DNA of 64,000 nucleotides from Evansella caseinilytica (GCF_900107275.1 NZ_FNPI01000001.1:124001-188000); one strand, 5' to 3'; positions 27,350 through 37,388 are shown, counted from the first letter of the stretch. Numbers and translations: made by a program. The notes: a model not told the origin generated them from the letters alone.

Positions 27350-28348
27350 ATGATTAATGAACATGTTCCAAAAGGCAATGGCTCCGCACGATGCACCGAC
27401 TACGAGAAAACCACTCTTAGCCGGTTAGAAAAGAATGCATCGGCTCCACTCATTGCTTCGTGTGTGTTCCAAAGGATGAAAAGTGATCTTTGGGAACACA
27501 CACTTCAAATCAAAAAAGTGTTGAATTCCAGCGTCGTGTTGGCAGAAGACGGAGAAAAGAAGGAATATATTCTTTTTGGCAAAGGTATTGGTTACGGACA
27601 AAAAGCGGGAAACACCGTGGAAGAAAACAAAGCGGATCAAATGTTTATGCCGATTGAAAATGTCAAAGCGAAAGAGTTCCTGAACCTGCTGGATTCCATT
27701 CCACCGTTATACATTGAGCTGACTCGGGAAATCGTCACTTATGCTGAAAATAAGTTGAAAACAACGCTAAATTCGGGTATTTATTTTACACTAATGGATC
27801 ATTTGAACTTTGCTGTGGAAAGATTTAAAAAGAAAATTAATCTCACCAACCGCGTCTACTGGGAAATCAAAAATTTTTACACTGAAGAATTCGAAATCGG
27901 GATGTTCGCGTTGAAGTTAGTAAATGAAGCAATCGGTATTGAGATGCCTAAGGAAGAGGCGGCAAATATCGCCTTTCATTTAATTAATGCCCAAGGCGAA
28001 AGGAAAGAATCGAAAGACGGCATGAAATATGCCAAAATGATTGGAAGCATTGTCAATTTGGTGAGATATACGTTGAATATCAACATGGATACAGAAAATA
28101 TTCATTATACCCGTTTTATTACCCATGTGAAATTTTTCGTGGAGCGCTACTACGCAGATACGATGCTTGAAGAGAAGGACAATGTTCTGTTTAAACAAAT
28201 TGCCAATTTATATCCGCAGGCAATGGCCGTTGCGTTTAAAATCAGGCATTATATTAAGCAGGTAAATGGAAGCACGATTCCGAATGAGGAGCTGACCTAT
28301 CTTGCCGTTCATATCCACAGGTTAATTTCCTATCATCAGCTTAAATAA
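27350..28348 (+). CDS. licT: BglG/LicT family transcriptional antiterminator with repeat-derived N-terminal extension
   Basis: ATG 27350 has GAAAGGTG six bases upstream, the natural start site. But the family's first codons (M-K-I-K-K-V) now appear only at residue 53 (QIKKVLNSSVVLAEDGEKKE). Residues 3-52 are encoded by a family 1 repeat inserted in frame after the start. Beyond it the protein is normal: the CAT RNA-binding domain to about 110, then PRD1 and PRD2 with phosphorylatable histidines (FTLMDHLNFAVERF, NAQGERKE, LAVHIHRLISYH). It should bind the RAT upstream of bglF and be switched by PTS phosphorylation. Whether the extended protein still binds RNA is uncertain. An in-frame ATG at 27476 could give a shorter form. 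Confidence 0.8.
   Translation: MINEHVPKGNGSARCTDYEKTTLSRLEKNASAPLIASCVFQRMKSDLWEHTLQIKKVLNSSVVLAEDGEKKEYILFGKGIGYGQKAGNTVEENKADQMFMPIENVKAKEFLNLLDSIPPLYIELTREIVTYAENKLKTTLNSGIYFTLMDHLNFAVERFKKKINLTNRVYWEIKNFYTEEFEIGMFALKLVNEAIGIEMPKEEAANIAFHLINAQGERKESKDGMKYAKMIGSIVNLVRYTLNINMDTENIHYTRFITHVKFFVERYYADTMLEEKDNVLFKQIANLYPQAMAVAFKIRHYIKQVNGSTIPNEELTYLAVHIHRLISYHQLK
27358..27504. repeat. family 1 type A repeat inside the licT coding region
   Basis: It runs from near TGAACATGTTCCAAAAGGCA to GGGAACACACACT. The interior matches the 435-637 copy (GGCAATGGCTCCGCACGATG; GAAAACCACTC; AAGAATGCATCGGCTCCACTC). The net insertion relative to a normal licT is about 51 codons, keeping frame. The end hairpin arms (GTGTGTTCC and GGAACACAC) differ from other copies but still pair. 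No target duplication is visible. Confidence 0.75.
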
Positions 28349-28540
28349 CTTTTGAAGCTGATGCTGCGGCAGAAGCAAACTTGATTTTTTAAAGGGTAGG
28401 CAATGGCGCTGTACTTGACCTTTTCTCTGTTGATACAGTTCTTTGAAAACGATCCAGTGGATGGAGATTCTTTATGGTATCAGGAAAAGCCGATTTGCGA
28501 GCTTGGGGAAAAAGTTTGCAAAAAGGCTTTTCTGCTTTTT

Positions 28541-28705
28541 GAGAGGGTTCAAAAAGTGCGGGAAACAGAGCCGGCGAATCTCATCGTTGCGTTGCCTTGC
28601 CCCTCCGCTGTTCACGTACGTTCTGTGTATGCTCCGCTGCTCATGGCTGTCGCGCCTCTACTCGACCTTCTTGTCTCTGTTAATCTTCCTTGTTGAACTC
28701 ACATT
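28541..28705. repeat. family 1 type C repeat
   Basis: It starts GAGAGGGTTCAAAAAGTGCG and ends near TTGTTGAACTCACATT. The interior (GCCGGCGAATCTCATCG, GCCCCTCCGCTG, TCGCGCCTC) matches the 41.2 and 49.2 kb copies and is the inverse of the 14.8 kb copy. It fills the 430-bp gap between licT and the pentapeptide gene. An inverted repeat CATCAGCTT/AAGCTGATG spans the licT stop codon but lacks a T run. Confidence 0.65.
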
Positions 28706-28785
28706 ATAAGCGTAAGGTAAGCCGGACAGAAATTCATTGAAGAAATATTAGATTACGCAGAAAAAGTTGTATAGTTCGGCAGATG

Positions 28786-29421
28786 CTAATCCTTAATAAT
28801 CAGCCCAAACAGTGAAGCGAATTGAAGTGCCTGATAAGCAGATACTTTACACCCCTTTAAATCCTCCGCGGCTACAAGCAGGGTATCGAAGGTTGATGTA
28901 CTGATGTCGATGCCGTTGAGTGATGTTTGTTCAAAGTTGGCTTCATTGAGGTTGCATGATTGGAATTCCACTTTCTTAAATGTACAATCATAAAAATCCG
29001 AGCTTGTTAAGCTGGTCTCCTGAAAGATGACTTTTTCCAGCTTGGAATTCCCGAAAGCAGCCATATTTAATAAGGTGTTATCAAACCGGACGTTTCCGAA
29101 GCGGGATTCGGTAAAATCAACCCCGAGTAATTTGCAATTGTGAAAGGAAGCTCTATGTATAGCGGCGTTGCTCAAGTTGGCGTTGGAAAAATCGCATTTG
29201 TCAAACCGGACATCAGTAATATCGATCTTCGAGAAATCGGTATTGTGGAAGCGGCAGTTTTTAACGACCATATTCGTTAACCGCGCTTTGGGCAGTACTT
29301 GATTGTCAAAGTCGCAATCGATAACTTCACACATTTCTAATTGTGGGTCTTCCTCATAAAAGATATCGCTGAAATTTCTGGCAGGTAACTGTTTTGCTAT
29401 TTTTGGTGAATCAATTTTCAT
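28786..29421 (-). CDS. pentapeptide repeat protein (Qnr/MfpA-like fold)
   Basis: The 211-residue protein starts at ATG 29421. From about residue 28 to 190 it consists of five-residue repeats of the A(D/N)LXX kind with a central F or L (CDFDNQ, CRFHNTDFSKIDITDVRFDK, CDFSNANLSNAAIHRASFHN), giving a right-handed quadrilateral beta-helix. Such proteins of similar length (Qnr, MfpA) mimic DNA and protect gyrase from quinolones; many others have unknown roles. The C-terminus (ASLFGLIIKD) could be a dimerisation helix, as in that group. It is monocistronic with no informative neighbours, so function remains open. Confidence 0.85.
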   Translation of the reverse strand: MKIDSPKIAKQLPARNFSDIFYEEDPQLEMCEVIDCDFDNQVLPKARLTNMVVKNCRFHNTDFSKIDITDVRFDKCDFSNANLSNAAIHRASFHNCKLLGVDFTESRFGNVRFDNTLLNMAAFGNSKLEKVIFQETSLTSSDFYDCTFKKVEFQSCNLNEANFEQTSLNGIDISTSTFDTLLVAAEDLKGCKVSAYQALQFASLFGLIIKD

Positions 29422-29513
29422 GAATATACCTCGCCTTTCTGGTTAAGTTTTCTGTTTTGTAAGCCTATCCCTTCTTTACCTAAAAACGCTGAATCCATTG
29501 ATGTTTATCAAAT

Positions 29514-29616
29514 CGAGCGTGTTCAAAAAGGAAGGGTCTTTTCAAAAACGGTCCAAAAGCAACAAAGTTTACGATAACAGCCATAAGATAAAAAACGCCC
29601 TTTTTGAACAATCACT
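29514..29616. repeat. family 1 type D repeat
   Basis: It is bounded by CGAGCGTGTTCAAAAAGG and CCTTTTTGAACAATCACT. The interior has GGTCTTTTCAAAAACGGTCC and GCAACAAAGTTTACGATAAC, shared with the copies at 9.4, 43.9 and 53.5 kb. It lies in the 350-bp gap upstream of the pentapeptide gene. Confidence 0.7.
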
Positions 29617-29770
29617 TATCGTTCCTTTTATTACGTTTGCTCAATAACAATAGGTGGACGATCAGGATGTACATTGCCGCAGCGACGTGCATTTTCAAGC
29701 AACAATCCATCCTGCATCCATGGAGCAGTTCGGCCGAAGAAAAGAAATATTACTAAGAATACAAGTTCCC

Positions 29771-30430
29771 TTATTGCGCGGGATTTTCGTAGGTGAACCC
29801 TTTTTTATAGTATATACCAACCGGTTTTTTTACGATTGTTATCCCTTGATACTTGCCGTTTTTCCAGATGTTCATCCTTATTTTTTCATAGACTGGGTAA
29901 GCTTTCATTGTCAATTTGTCCACCGTTTTTCCATCGTTCGTCTCAGGTGCTTGAATGCTCCCCGAGTAAGATACCGGATAACTGCCGGTGACAGAAAAAC
30001 CTGCGGCGAGAGATAAGTACATTGCACTTAGGTCCGATTCGTTTGTTATTGATGCAGCCAGATTCGTACTGTAGTCTAAATTCATCGTAATGTCTGGATC
30101 GCTAGCGGCTGCGTGTATTGTGGAGCCATATGTATACCCGGCGTTCGGCAATCGTTGAACAAGATATTCCCCGTAGCTTCTAAATGAGCCTATTGCCAAG
30201 CGTGTACCAAAGGAATTGTTCATCTGACTTTTGTTGACAACTGTTACACCGGTTACAGTCGGATCGCTCAATAATTGGGAAACTTCCTCCTGCAGCTTCT
30301 CTTCATCCTGATAATCCGCTGCGTTTATTATCGGAGTATCTTCTGAATCGGCGAAAGCCTGAGTGGCTAATAACAGAAATATTCCGATAAAGCTCCCGCA
30401 CAAAAGTAGTGATTTGAGTTTCACTTTCAT
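29771..30430 (-). CDS. secreted protein of unknown function
   Basis: ATG 30430 follows GAAGGGATGG; a GTG six bases earlier is less likely. The 219-residue product has a signal peptide (hydrophobic 9-26, cleavage after ATQAFA). The mature part is acidic at first (DSEDTPIINAADYQDEEKLQ), then beta-rich with glycines and serines (GSFRSYGEYLVQRLPNAGYT; SVTGSYPVSYSGSIQAP), and ends in basic strands (NIWKNGKYQGITIVKKPVGI). No family is recognised; the second half is compatible with an extracellular beta-sandwich. It is monocistronic. Confidence 0.75.
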   Translation of the reverse strand: MKVKLKSLLLCGSFIGIFLLLATQAFADSEDTPIINAADYQDEEKLQEEVSQLLSDPTVTGVTVVNKSQMNNSFGTRLAIGSFRSYGEYLVQRLPNAGYTYGSTIHAAASDPDITMNLDYSTNLAASITNESDLSAMYLSLAAGFSVTGSYPVSYSGSIQAPETNDGKTVDKLTMKAYPVYEKIRMNIWKNGKYQGITIVKKPVGIYYKKGFTYENPAQ

Positions 30431-31084
30431 TACCATCCCTTCCCCATCTCGTCATTTGCTGTACTTTTAATATACATTATCGACAAATAAGGATAAATTG
30501 ACTAAAAGCAAAGTAGCTGAAGCTGAAGAAAAAAATAATGATGCACCAGTGATTACTTTTTTCATCCTCGTTTCCATTTCATTGACTCTCTGTTTTTATC
30601 ATTTCATTCGATAAAACCGAGGTCAACTGATTTGTTCTGTGACGAACCTGGATACGAGAAGGTGGTTGAGGTCGAAAAATGTCGAATAAGAAAGTGTGCA
30701 ATATCCTGTTTTTTCTATTATCGTGTGTGTTCAAAAAGATCGCTTTTCTCTTTTGAACATCCTCTTATAATACTGCCTGTGAAGCGAGCTTTTTTTTGGA
30801 AAAATACGATCATTACCTTCAGCAACTAGGCGCGATTTTTTTCAACGCTGGTAAGCTTTTACGAAAATTTGTGTTGATTGAAAAGGAATAGTCCAGAATG
30901 AGGATACCTTTTCCATATCATAAAGGATTCAGAGAAGTTGGTCGTGGGAGCAGAAGGACGTTAATGGTTTCTGCGGAAATTTACCAACTAAATGCCAGTT
31001 GAAAAATGACGGAATTTGTCGATATAAATGAAGTGGGAGAAAATCAGGCAAGTGACATTCAAAAAGATTAAAGGAGGCTTTTTC
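30431..31084. other. 650-bp gap with one minimal repeat
   Basis: Apart from the 44-bp element at 30722-30765, the gap is AT-rich and shows no supported gene. A ribosome binding site for the following chemoreceptor lies at 31071-31078. Confidence 0.4.
30722..30765. repeat. minimal family 1 element (terminal repeats only)
   Basis: CGTGTGTGTTCAAAAAGATC and CTCTTTTGAACATCCTCT lie almost back to back, flanked on both sides by TAT (30719-30721, 30766-30768). It is the simplest copy with a clean 3-bp duplication. Confidence 0.7.
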
Positions 31085-32794
31085 TTGATTAAAAATTTAA
31101 AGATTGTTCAGAAGTTGATTTTTGTTGGTATTGTATCGATCGTGCTTTTATTGAGTGTTAGTTTACTTGCTTTCAACTATATGAATCGGATGGCAGCAAA
31201 CTCTGAGACAATGTATGAAGAGAATTTACTTGTTGTTCAAACGGTCGGGAATATTCGCGTCGATATCAGAGCGATTGATTCCTTTATTTTGGAGTATATG
31301 ATTACGCTGGATCAAACGAGGAATGAAGAGCTGTCTCAGATGATAGACGAGAGAGTGGAGCAGGCAAGAAATAATGCTCAGACATTAAACGAGATTTCCC
31401 AAAACAATAAAGGTCTGAATGAGGAATCGGTTGAACTGGGGCAACGATTGGAAACGTACTTAGCAGGTGTTTTGGAAGTGGGAGAACTGGCATCGCGAAA
31501 TGAAAATACGTTGGCATATGAGCTGTATTTGTCTGAAGTCGCCAACAAGAGAGCCGTACTGGTAGAATACGGACTTGACATGATGAAAAGACATTCCGAT
31601 GCAGCAGCCGAGCTGAATCGATCTAACCATAATGAAGCAAGCCAAGCCAGAATCGTTACCATCAGTATTGTTGTTGCTGCGGTGATTGTGTCTGTTCTTC
31701 TCAGTATCATTGTCAGCAGGAGCATCATCAAACCTGTTCGTCAGCTGCAAGGTGTAATGGAGGAAGCGGAAGCAGGAAATCTGACGGTGCGCGGAACGTA
31801 TCAGGCTCGTGATGAAATCGGTCAATTGACTGGCTCGTTTAACTCGATGTTACAAAGTATTCAAGAAGTCATCCAAAGGATAGTTGCATCGGGGGATGAA
31901 GTCGCCGCCGCATCCGAGGAACTAAATGCAAATGCGCAAGAAACGCTGAAAGGAACGGAAAGTGTCGCCGGAACGATGGAAGAGATTGCTGCCGGTACAG
32001 AGAAGCAATTGCAAGAGGTCTCTGAAACTGCTGCTGTGATTACGGAGTTGTCAGACGGAGTAAAGCATGTGACAAACAATACGAAACAAGTGTCGGAAGT
32101 CGTAAGTCTTACAAGTGAAAAGGCAGGGGACGGCAAGCAGGCAATCGGACAGACCGTTGGACAAATGAAATCGATTCAGTCCACATTTGATGTGCTGTCG
32201 GTAACGATCCAAGGCCTGGGAGAGCGGTCAAATGAAATCGGGGAAATCATCAGCTCCATTACAGCAATTGCCGACCAGACAAATCTTCTGGCACTTAATG
32301 CAGCTATTGAAGCGGCCCGTGCAGGGGAACACGGCAGGGGATTTGCCGTCGTCGCCGACGAGGTTCGCAAGTTGGCGGAAGAATCATCCACATCCGCGAT
32401 GCAAATCAGCAGCCTGATTGAAAAAATTCAGCTGGAAACAAAGCAGGCGGTTGACTCAATGGAATCAACTTCCAAAGAAGTGAAGCACGGAATCGATGTT
32501 GTCAATATTGCCGGGGAAACGTTTGAAGAAATTGATACTTCCATAAATGAAGTCAATGGAAAAATGGCGCTTGTCGGCAATGCTGTTCATGACATGGAAA
32601 TGGGGATGCAGAAAATCGTTGCTGCGTTTACCTTGATTAAAGGCGTTACTGAAACGGTGACTGCCGGAACACAGAATGTGTCAGCAACGACAGAAGAGCA
32701 ATTGGCTTCCATGGAAGAGATTACTTCTTCGGCAGATTCTTTGGCGACGATTGCTGAAGAATTACAAGAAATGGTGAGCAGGTTTAAAGCTTAA
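31085..32794 (+). CDS. methyl-accepting chemotaxis protein
   Basis: TTG 31085 is chosen because AAAGGAGG lies seven bases upstream and the protein then begins [19 protein letters not shown], a typical start for this class; the upstream ATG at 31028 has no ribosome binding site. The 569-residue receptor has membrane helices at about 8-30 and 188-210 around a four-helix-bundle sensor, a HAMP domain ([20 protein letters not shown]), and a signalling domain with the tip [20 protein letters not shown]. It is the second chemoreceptor in the window. Its ligand is unknown. The hairpin near 32831-32858 (GGGGC / GCCTC with a T run) probably terminates it. Confidence 0.92.
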   Translation: MIKNLKIVQKLIFVGIVSIVLLLSVSLLAFNYMNRMAANSETMYEENLLVVQTVGNIRVDIRAIDSFILEYMITLDQTRNEELSQMIDERVEQARNNAQTLNEISQNNKGLNEESVELGQRLETYLAGVLEVGELASRNENTLAYELYLSEVANKRAVLVEYGLDMMKRHSDAAAELNRSNHNEASQARIVTISIVVAAVIVSVLLSIIVSRSIIKPVRQLQGVMEEAEAGNLTVRGTYQARDEIGQLTGSFNSMLQSIQEVIQRIVASGDEVAAASEELNANAQETLKGTESVAGTMEEIAAGTEKQLQEVSETAAVITELSDGVKHVTNNTKQVSEVVSLTSEKAGDGKQAIGQTVGQMKSIQSTFDVLSVTIQGLGERSNEIGEIISSITAIADQTNLLALNAAIEAARAGEHGRGFAVVADEVRKLAEESSTSAMQISSLIEKIQLETKQAVDSMESTSKEVKHGIDVVNIAGETFEEIDTSINEVNGKMALVGNAVHDMEMGMQKIVAAFTLIKGVTETVTAGTQNVSATTEEQLASMEEITSSADSLATIAEELQEMVSRFKA

Positions 32795-33096
32795 AAGACA
32801 TAGAGGGCGGAGGAAAGAAATAGTGAAAAGGGGCTGTAAGTGTGGCCTCTTTTTGCATGCTCATAAATGGGAATGGTTCGGTATCATACATATTCCTTCA
32901 TCATATGGAAATACTTTCTATTGTTAATGGTAGTATTGCTGCTTGCAGTTTGCCGCACTAATCATTTGCAGTAAACAAGGAAAGGCTACTTATCTGTGTC
33001 ATTTTTGTTAGGAAAGAAATGTGCGTTCCACATTCCGACTGCGAAGCTGACAGCAGAAAGCAATCACAACAACAAAGTGAAGGAGGAGGTAAAAAA

Positions 33097-34662
33097 ATGA
33101 CAGATCAGCAGCATCAATCAAAGGAACCGGATGACATCCTGACAAATCGCCAGGGGCATCCTGTGACCAACAACCAAAGCGTCCGCACGGTTGGAAACAG
33201 GGGACCGACCACGCTGGAGAACTATGATTTCCTGGAGAAAATCACTCACTTTGACCGGGAAAGAACACCGGAGCGGGTTGTACACGCCAGGGGAGCAGGG
33301 GCTCACGGCTATTTTCAATCGTACGGAACGGTGAATGGCGAACCAATTTCCAAATATACAAGGGCGAAGGTATTCACCAATACGAACGTCCAGACTCCGG
33401 TATTTGTCCGGTTTTCCACGGTGGTTCACGGCGGCCACTCCCCGGAAACATTGCGGGATCCAAGGGGCTTTGCCGTCAAATTTTATACGGAGGACGGGAA
33501 TTGGGATCTGGTAGGAAACAATCTCAAAATTTTCTTTATCCGTGATCCGTTGAAATTTCCGGATATGGTTCATTCCTTTCATCCAGATCCGGTGACAAAT
33601 GTCCAGGACCCTGAACGCATGTTTGACTTTTTATGCCAGAGTCCGGAATCGGCTCATATGGTGACGTTTTTATTTTCTCCATGGGGAATCCCTGCCAATT
33701 ACCGGCAAATGCAAGGTTCAGGTGTTCATGCTTACAAATGGGTGAACGAGGAAGGAAACGCGGTGCTGGTCAAATATCACTGGGAACCGGTACAGGGCAT
33801 TAAGAATTTGACGCAAAAAGAAGCAGATCAGATCCAAATGAAGGATTTCAACCATGCGACACTGGATTTATATGAAGCGATCGACCGCAGCGACTATCCG
33901 GAATGGGAGCTGTATGTTCAACTAATGGAAGACGGGGAGCACGCGGAATTAAACTTCGATCCGCTCGATCCGACAAAGCTCTGGTATAAAGAGGATTATC
34001 CATGGCATAAGGTTGGAAAAATGATGTTAAACAAAAATCCGGAAAATTATTTTACCGAAGTGGAGCAAGCGGCGTTTGGAACAGGCGTGCTTGTCGACGG
34101 ACTTGATTTTTCCGACGACAAGCTGCTTCAGGGAAGAACTTTTTCTTATTCCGATACACAGCGCTACCGCGTTGGTTCCAATTATTTGCAGCTCCCGATA
34201 AATCGGCCGAGAAAGCATGTTGCGACCAATCAGGAAGGCGGGCAAATGGATTTCCGGACAGACTTTGGCAGCCGGCAAAATCCGCATGTGAATTACGAGC
34301 CTTCGCTTATCGGCGGCTTAAAGGAAGCCGTCAATCCTGGAAAAGAGCATGAACCGTATGTTGAAGGCAATGTAAAACGAGAAAAAATTTCTCGAGAAAA
34401 CAATTTTGAACAAGCAGGCCGTACGTACAGAAAATTCAGCGACTGGGAACGGGACGAGTTAATTTCCAACCTTGTTGCTGCGTTATCTTCCTGTCGCAAG
34501 GAAATTCAGGACCGCATGGTGGACATTTTCGCAAATTGTGACGAAGACTATGGAAAGAGAGTTGCGGCAGGCTTGCAAACAGCCGGAGCAGAAAAAGATA
34601 CAAAGATGGAAGCGGCGGTAAAACAGGCGGAGCAATTGGGACATCCTTCCGATCCGTATTAA
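33097..34662 (+). CDS. katA: catalase (small-subunit, heme-containing)
   Basis: ATG 33097 lies behind AAGGAGGAGG; 521 residues. The catalytic histidine is H63 in [13 protein letters not shown], the distal asparagine is in [15 protein letters not shown], and the heme ligand tyrosine is Y351 in [12 protein letters not shown]. Length and the [20 protein letters not shown] segment fit monofunctional clade 3 catalases such as KatA. It breaks down hydrogen peroxide in the cytoplasm. The 300-bp upstream region (32795-33096) contains no PerR or sigma-B site I can assign with confidence. The transcript ends in a perfect 13-bp hairpin. Confidence 0.95.
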   Translation: MTDQQHQSKEPDDILTNRQGHPVTNNQSVRTVGNRGPTTLENYDFLEKITHFDRERTPERVVHARGAGAHGYFQSYGTVNGEPISKYTRAKVFTNTNVQTPVFVRFSTVVHGGHSPETLRDPRGFAVKFYTEDGNWDLVGNNLKIFFIRDPLKFPDMVHSFHPDPVTNVQDPERMFDFLCQSPESAHMVTFLFSPWGIPANYRQMQGSGVHAYKWVNEEGNAVLVKYHWEPVQGIKNLTQKEADQIQMKDFNHATLDLYEAIDRSDYPEWELYVQLMEDGEHAELNFDPLDPTKLWYKEDYPWHKVGKMMLNKNPENYFTEVEQAAFGTGVLVDGLDFSDDKLLQGRTFSYSDTQRYRVGSNYLQLPINRPRKHVATNQEGGQMDFRTDFGSRQNPHVNYEPSLIGGLKEAVNPGKEHEPYVEGNVKREKISRENNFEQAGRTYRKFSDWERDELISNLVAALSSCRKEIQDRMVDIFANCDEDYGKRVAAGLQTAGAEKDTKMEAAVKQAEQLGHPSDPY

Positions 34663-34677
34663 GCTCGGGAAGGTGCC

Positions 34678-34720
34678 AGGCACTCTATGTTGCTTTAAAG
34701 TGACATAGAGTGCCTCTTTT
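34678..34720 (+). terminator. catalase terminator
   Basis: AGGCACTCTATGT (34678-34690) is perfectly complementary to ACATAGAGTGCCT (34703-34715), followed by CTTTTG. Confidence 0.75.
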
Positions 34721-34753
34721 GATGTTTTTCACCCCCTTTTAAAGTTAATCGTT

Positions 34754-35581
34754 TTAAAACTGATGCCATGCGTACCCAGGCATATTCGGATGCGTTGTAG
34801 AAAATCTGTGCCATTTTTCTTTGACGTTTCCTTTTACGTAATGAGTAGCATTGTCATTAATAAATCCAAAAGTAGCGGTTGCTCTCATAATAAAAGCTCC
34901 CCAATACTAGGCATACCCATTAGATAGATAACCATCACCACCATCTTTAGAGATTATCATTCCAGGATTAAGATTTGTGTGACTATGATTACCTGCCAAG
35001 TATTTTGTAGCTTTAGTAGTGCCGTGTTCAAACTTCACCCAAGTAGTAAAGCTTGTAATAGTTACGCTGCCTAATTTAAGTGTATATTCGGAAGTTACAG
35101 TTTTTGACTTATTGGTTGAAAGGGTGGTGAAAGAAGGTTGTTCAGTTTCATCTTCACTGAAATCTAAGGTTAGTGGCAATGTTACACCATTTACTTCTAC
35201 ATCAATTGATCTAGTGATATTAGGTGCAGTTAAAAGAAGTGAAGGAGTCGTGGAATTAAAACTTTGAATATTATATCGCATATCCGATTCATTGGGTTCA
35301 TCAAGAGGAGCGAAGTATGTATCTTGATGTTTTAAAACCTCTATAAATGCTTCTTGTTCTTCACTTGAAAGTGATTTAAAAGAATCAAGTTGTTCTGATG
35401 TTCCTTCTCCATTTTCAATTTGCTCTTGGATCCATTCAATATAGGAATCTACTGATTCCAGAGCTGTTTCAAATTGTTTCTCCAATTCTTTGTCAGTTGT
35501 TCCGTTAGCTTGGGCTGAAAAAACACCCATAAGTAAGAATGCTACTGTAAAACAAGATACTAGCAAACTTTTAAACTTCAT
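34754..35581 (-). pseudogene. secreted protein gene interrupted by an in-frame TAG
   Basis: ATG 35581 has AAGGAGG upstream and encodes a signal peptide (hydrophobic 8-22, cleavage after FSAQA), a helical acidic region, then beta-rich sequence to SNGYA, where TAG at 34907-34909 stops it at 224 residues. Reading through gives 50 more codons in the same frame (YWGAFIMRATATFGFINDNA to PNMPGYAWHQF) ending in TAA at 34754. The tail has clear coding character and starts directly after the TAG, so the stop is probably a recent point mutation (TGG or CAG to TAG). The family is not recognised. The truncated product may still be made and secreted. Confidence 0.65.
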
Positions 35582-35688
35582 TGTTTTTTCCTCCTTATGG
35601 TATATTAATAATTTAATGTAATTGTTTTACTATATAAAGGTAATATGAAACTCAGTTCATTACAATAATTAGAAAATATGGTTTTAAA

Positions 35689-35952
35689 GTGCAAAACTTG
35701 CTGTTTATTGGCAGTGTAGTGGTCTTTCTCGTTGGTTTGTTGACACCTATCTCAATGTATTTTTCTATCTTGGCAATGGCAGGAGTTGTCATCGGCATCT
35801 ATTTTATAAGAAAACAACCGAAAACGAAAATCTTAAATATCTCGAAATTTATCTTCGTTTTAGGCGGGATCTTGGTGATATTAAGCTGGTCTTATACCTA
35901 TCTGCCAATGATGAGTGATTTTGAAAAAGAAGTAATTGTAGATGAGGAGTAG
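35689..35952 (+). CDS. small membrane protein of unknown function
   Basis: This 87-residue frame from GTG 35689 contains three hydrophobic helices (about residues 4-20, 22-39 and 53-70), separated by a basic loop RKQPKTKI, and ends in an acidic tail (DFEKEVIVDEE). There is no recognisable ribosome binding site before the GTG, and the frame is open further upstream to a TAA near 35642, so the start is uncertain. Composition supports a real integral membrane protein. No family or neighbour suggests a role. Confidence 0.5.
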   Translation: MQNLLFIGSVVVFLVGLLTPISMYFSILAMAGVVIGIYFIRKQPKTKILNISKFIFVLGGILVILSWSYTYLPMMSDFEKEVIVDEE

Positions 35953-36004
35953 TTTGAATATTTTTATAGAAGTATTCCGAAGTTCGCCAACCAATATGAT
36001 ATGT

Positions 36005-36048
36005 AAAAGACCTTTTACAAGCTTTCCCAAGCTTATAAAAGGTCTTTT
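36005..36048. terminator. strong bidirectional terminator
   Basis: AAAAGACCTTTTACAAGCTT (36005-36024) pairs with 36029-36048 with one mismatch and a 4-nt loop. It ends in TTTT on the plus strand and has TTTT on the minus strand as well, so it can end both the small membrane gene and the siderophore-binding gene. Confidence 0.8.
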
Positions 36049-36052
36049 GGTG

Positions 36053-37048
36053 TTATTTCACCAGGCTTTCCACCACGTGATCGATCATTTGCGCGCTTGC
36101 AATCGGACCGGTGTATAGCCAGCTTGTTTCCGGTCCGTATTCATAGACCTGTCCGTTTTTCACCGCTGGTATGCTCTGCCAAACGGGATCGTTCAGCATT
36201 TCAGCACCGCTCGCGTTGTCGCTGTTAATCAGGAAAAGGTGATCTGCTTCAAGGGTGGCGATTTCCTCCAACGATATCGGCGACCAGTTAGCAGCAGCGT
36301 CCCCTGATATTTCCTTCACGACGTCAGGAACTGCGATCCCGAGATCCTCGTATAATACAGCTCCGCTGGAGACATTTTCACTGACGATGAAAAAGCTGTC
36401 GGCGACAAGCCACAAGGCAGCTGCGGTTGCATCTGTTCCAATGGCAGCCTGGATCTCTTCTTTTGCAGCCTGCGCTTTTTCATCATAGCTCGCCAACAGT
36501 TGTTGCGCTTTGTTCTCCAGGTCTAATACTTCCGCTATTGTAAGCAAATTTTCCCGCCAGTCACTGTTGTTGTCGGCACCGACGACATAGGTTGGCGCGA
36601 TCTTGGAATATTGCTCATATTTCCCATCGTCAACTGCTTCCGCCGAGCTGATAAGCAGCAGATCGGGAGAAAAGCTTGTTACCGACTCATACGGCAGCTC
36701 GTACGGAATCGGCGGCACAGCTTGTAAATAATCCTGCAAATAGTCTTGCAGTCCCTGCCCGTCGAGAATCGACCACTGGGCGGCAGGAGTAACATCCAAA
36801 GCAACTAAATAGTCTTCAAGATAGGATGCAATTATTTTTTCCGGCGCATCAGGAATCGTTACTTCATGGCCGACTGCATCCGTCAATACCCGTCCAGAGT
36901 CTGAGTCAGCTGAATCGGAGCTTTCGTCAGCAACTGGTTCCTGTGAGCCGGTATCATCGTCGGCGTTATTTGAATTATCGCTGCACCCAAACAGGAGCGC
37001 CGTCATAAAAAGAGAAGCAAGAAATAAGTATCGTTTTTTTATTGGCAT
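36053..37048 (-). CDS. iron-siderophore ABC transporter substrate-binding lipoprotein (FhuD/YfiY-like)
   Basis: ATG 37048 follows AGGGGG. The 331-residue protein has a lipoprotein signal ending at C22 (LLFGC), an acidic linker rich in Asp/Ser (residues 25-52), then a class III binding fold: RVLTDAVGHEVTIPDAPEKI, the helix-backbone signature and FSPDLLLISS. It binds a ferric siderophore, hydroxamate type by resemblance, and passes it to a membrane permease that is not encoded nearby. A Fur box (37096-37114) lies 48 bp upstream, so it should be induced by iron starvation. A standalone binding protein is common in Bacillus. Confidence 0.9.
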   Translation of the reverse strand: MPIKKRYLFLASLFMTALLFGCSDNSNNADDDTGSQEPVADESSDSADSDSGRVLTDAVGHEVTIPDAPEKIIASYLEDYLVALDVTPAAQWSILDGQGLQDYLQDYLQAVPPIPYELPYESVTSFSPDLLLISSAEAVDDGKYEQYSKIAPTYVVGADNNSDWRENLLTIAEVLDLENKAQQLLASYDEKAQAAKEEIQAAIGTDATAAALWLVADSFFIVSENVSSGAVLYEDLGIAVPDVVKEISGDAAANWSPISLEEIATLEADHLFLINSDNASGAEMLNDPVWQSIPAVKNGQVYEYGPETSWLYTGPIASAQMIDHVVESLVK

Positions 37049-37095
37049 CTAATTTTTCCCCCTACAAAACTATTACTTTCATATACAAATTAAAT

Positions 37096-37114
37096 GATAA
37101 CGATTTTCATTATC
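37096..37114. promoter_or_regulatory. Fur box
   Basis: GATAACGATTTTCATTATC matches the 19-bp Fur consensus GATAATGATWATCATTATC closely and lies upstream of the siderophore-binding lipoprotein gene. The remaining gap to 37388 shows nothing else I can support. Confidence 0.85.
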
Positions 37115-37388
37115 GTTTTCAAGCGAAAAATATGACAATTCTTTCTTTCAAAGGGATTGCCAAGGCTGCGAACTTGCGTGAAAGAATCATCTGCTTAAAA
37201 AGGTAACAGCTAAAGAACCATATTATTCCTGGCGCATTTGACCTGCCACCGGTGGGAGAGGAAGAAATTGTCCCTCTCTTTTAGCGTTATTGGTTATAAT
37301 GGATGTAGCCGCGGTGAAGCGCGGGATAGAAAGCAAGGAACTTACGTAGTTTTATTCGGAAAATTACAAGTGAGAGGTGGTTGCCGAT

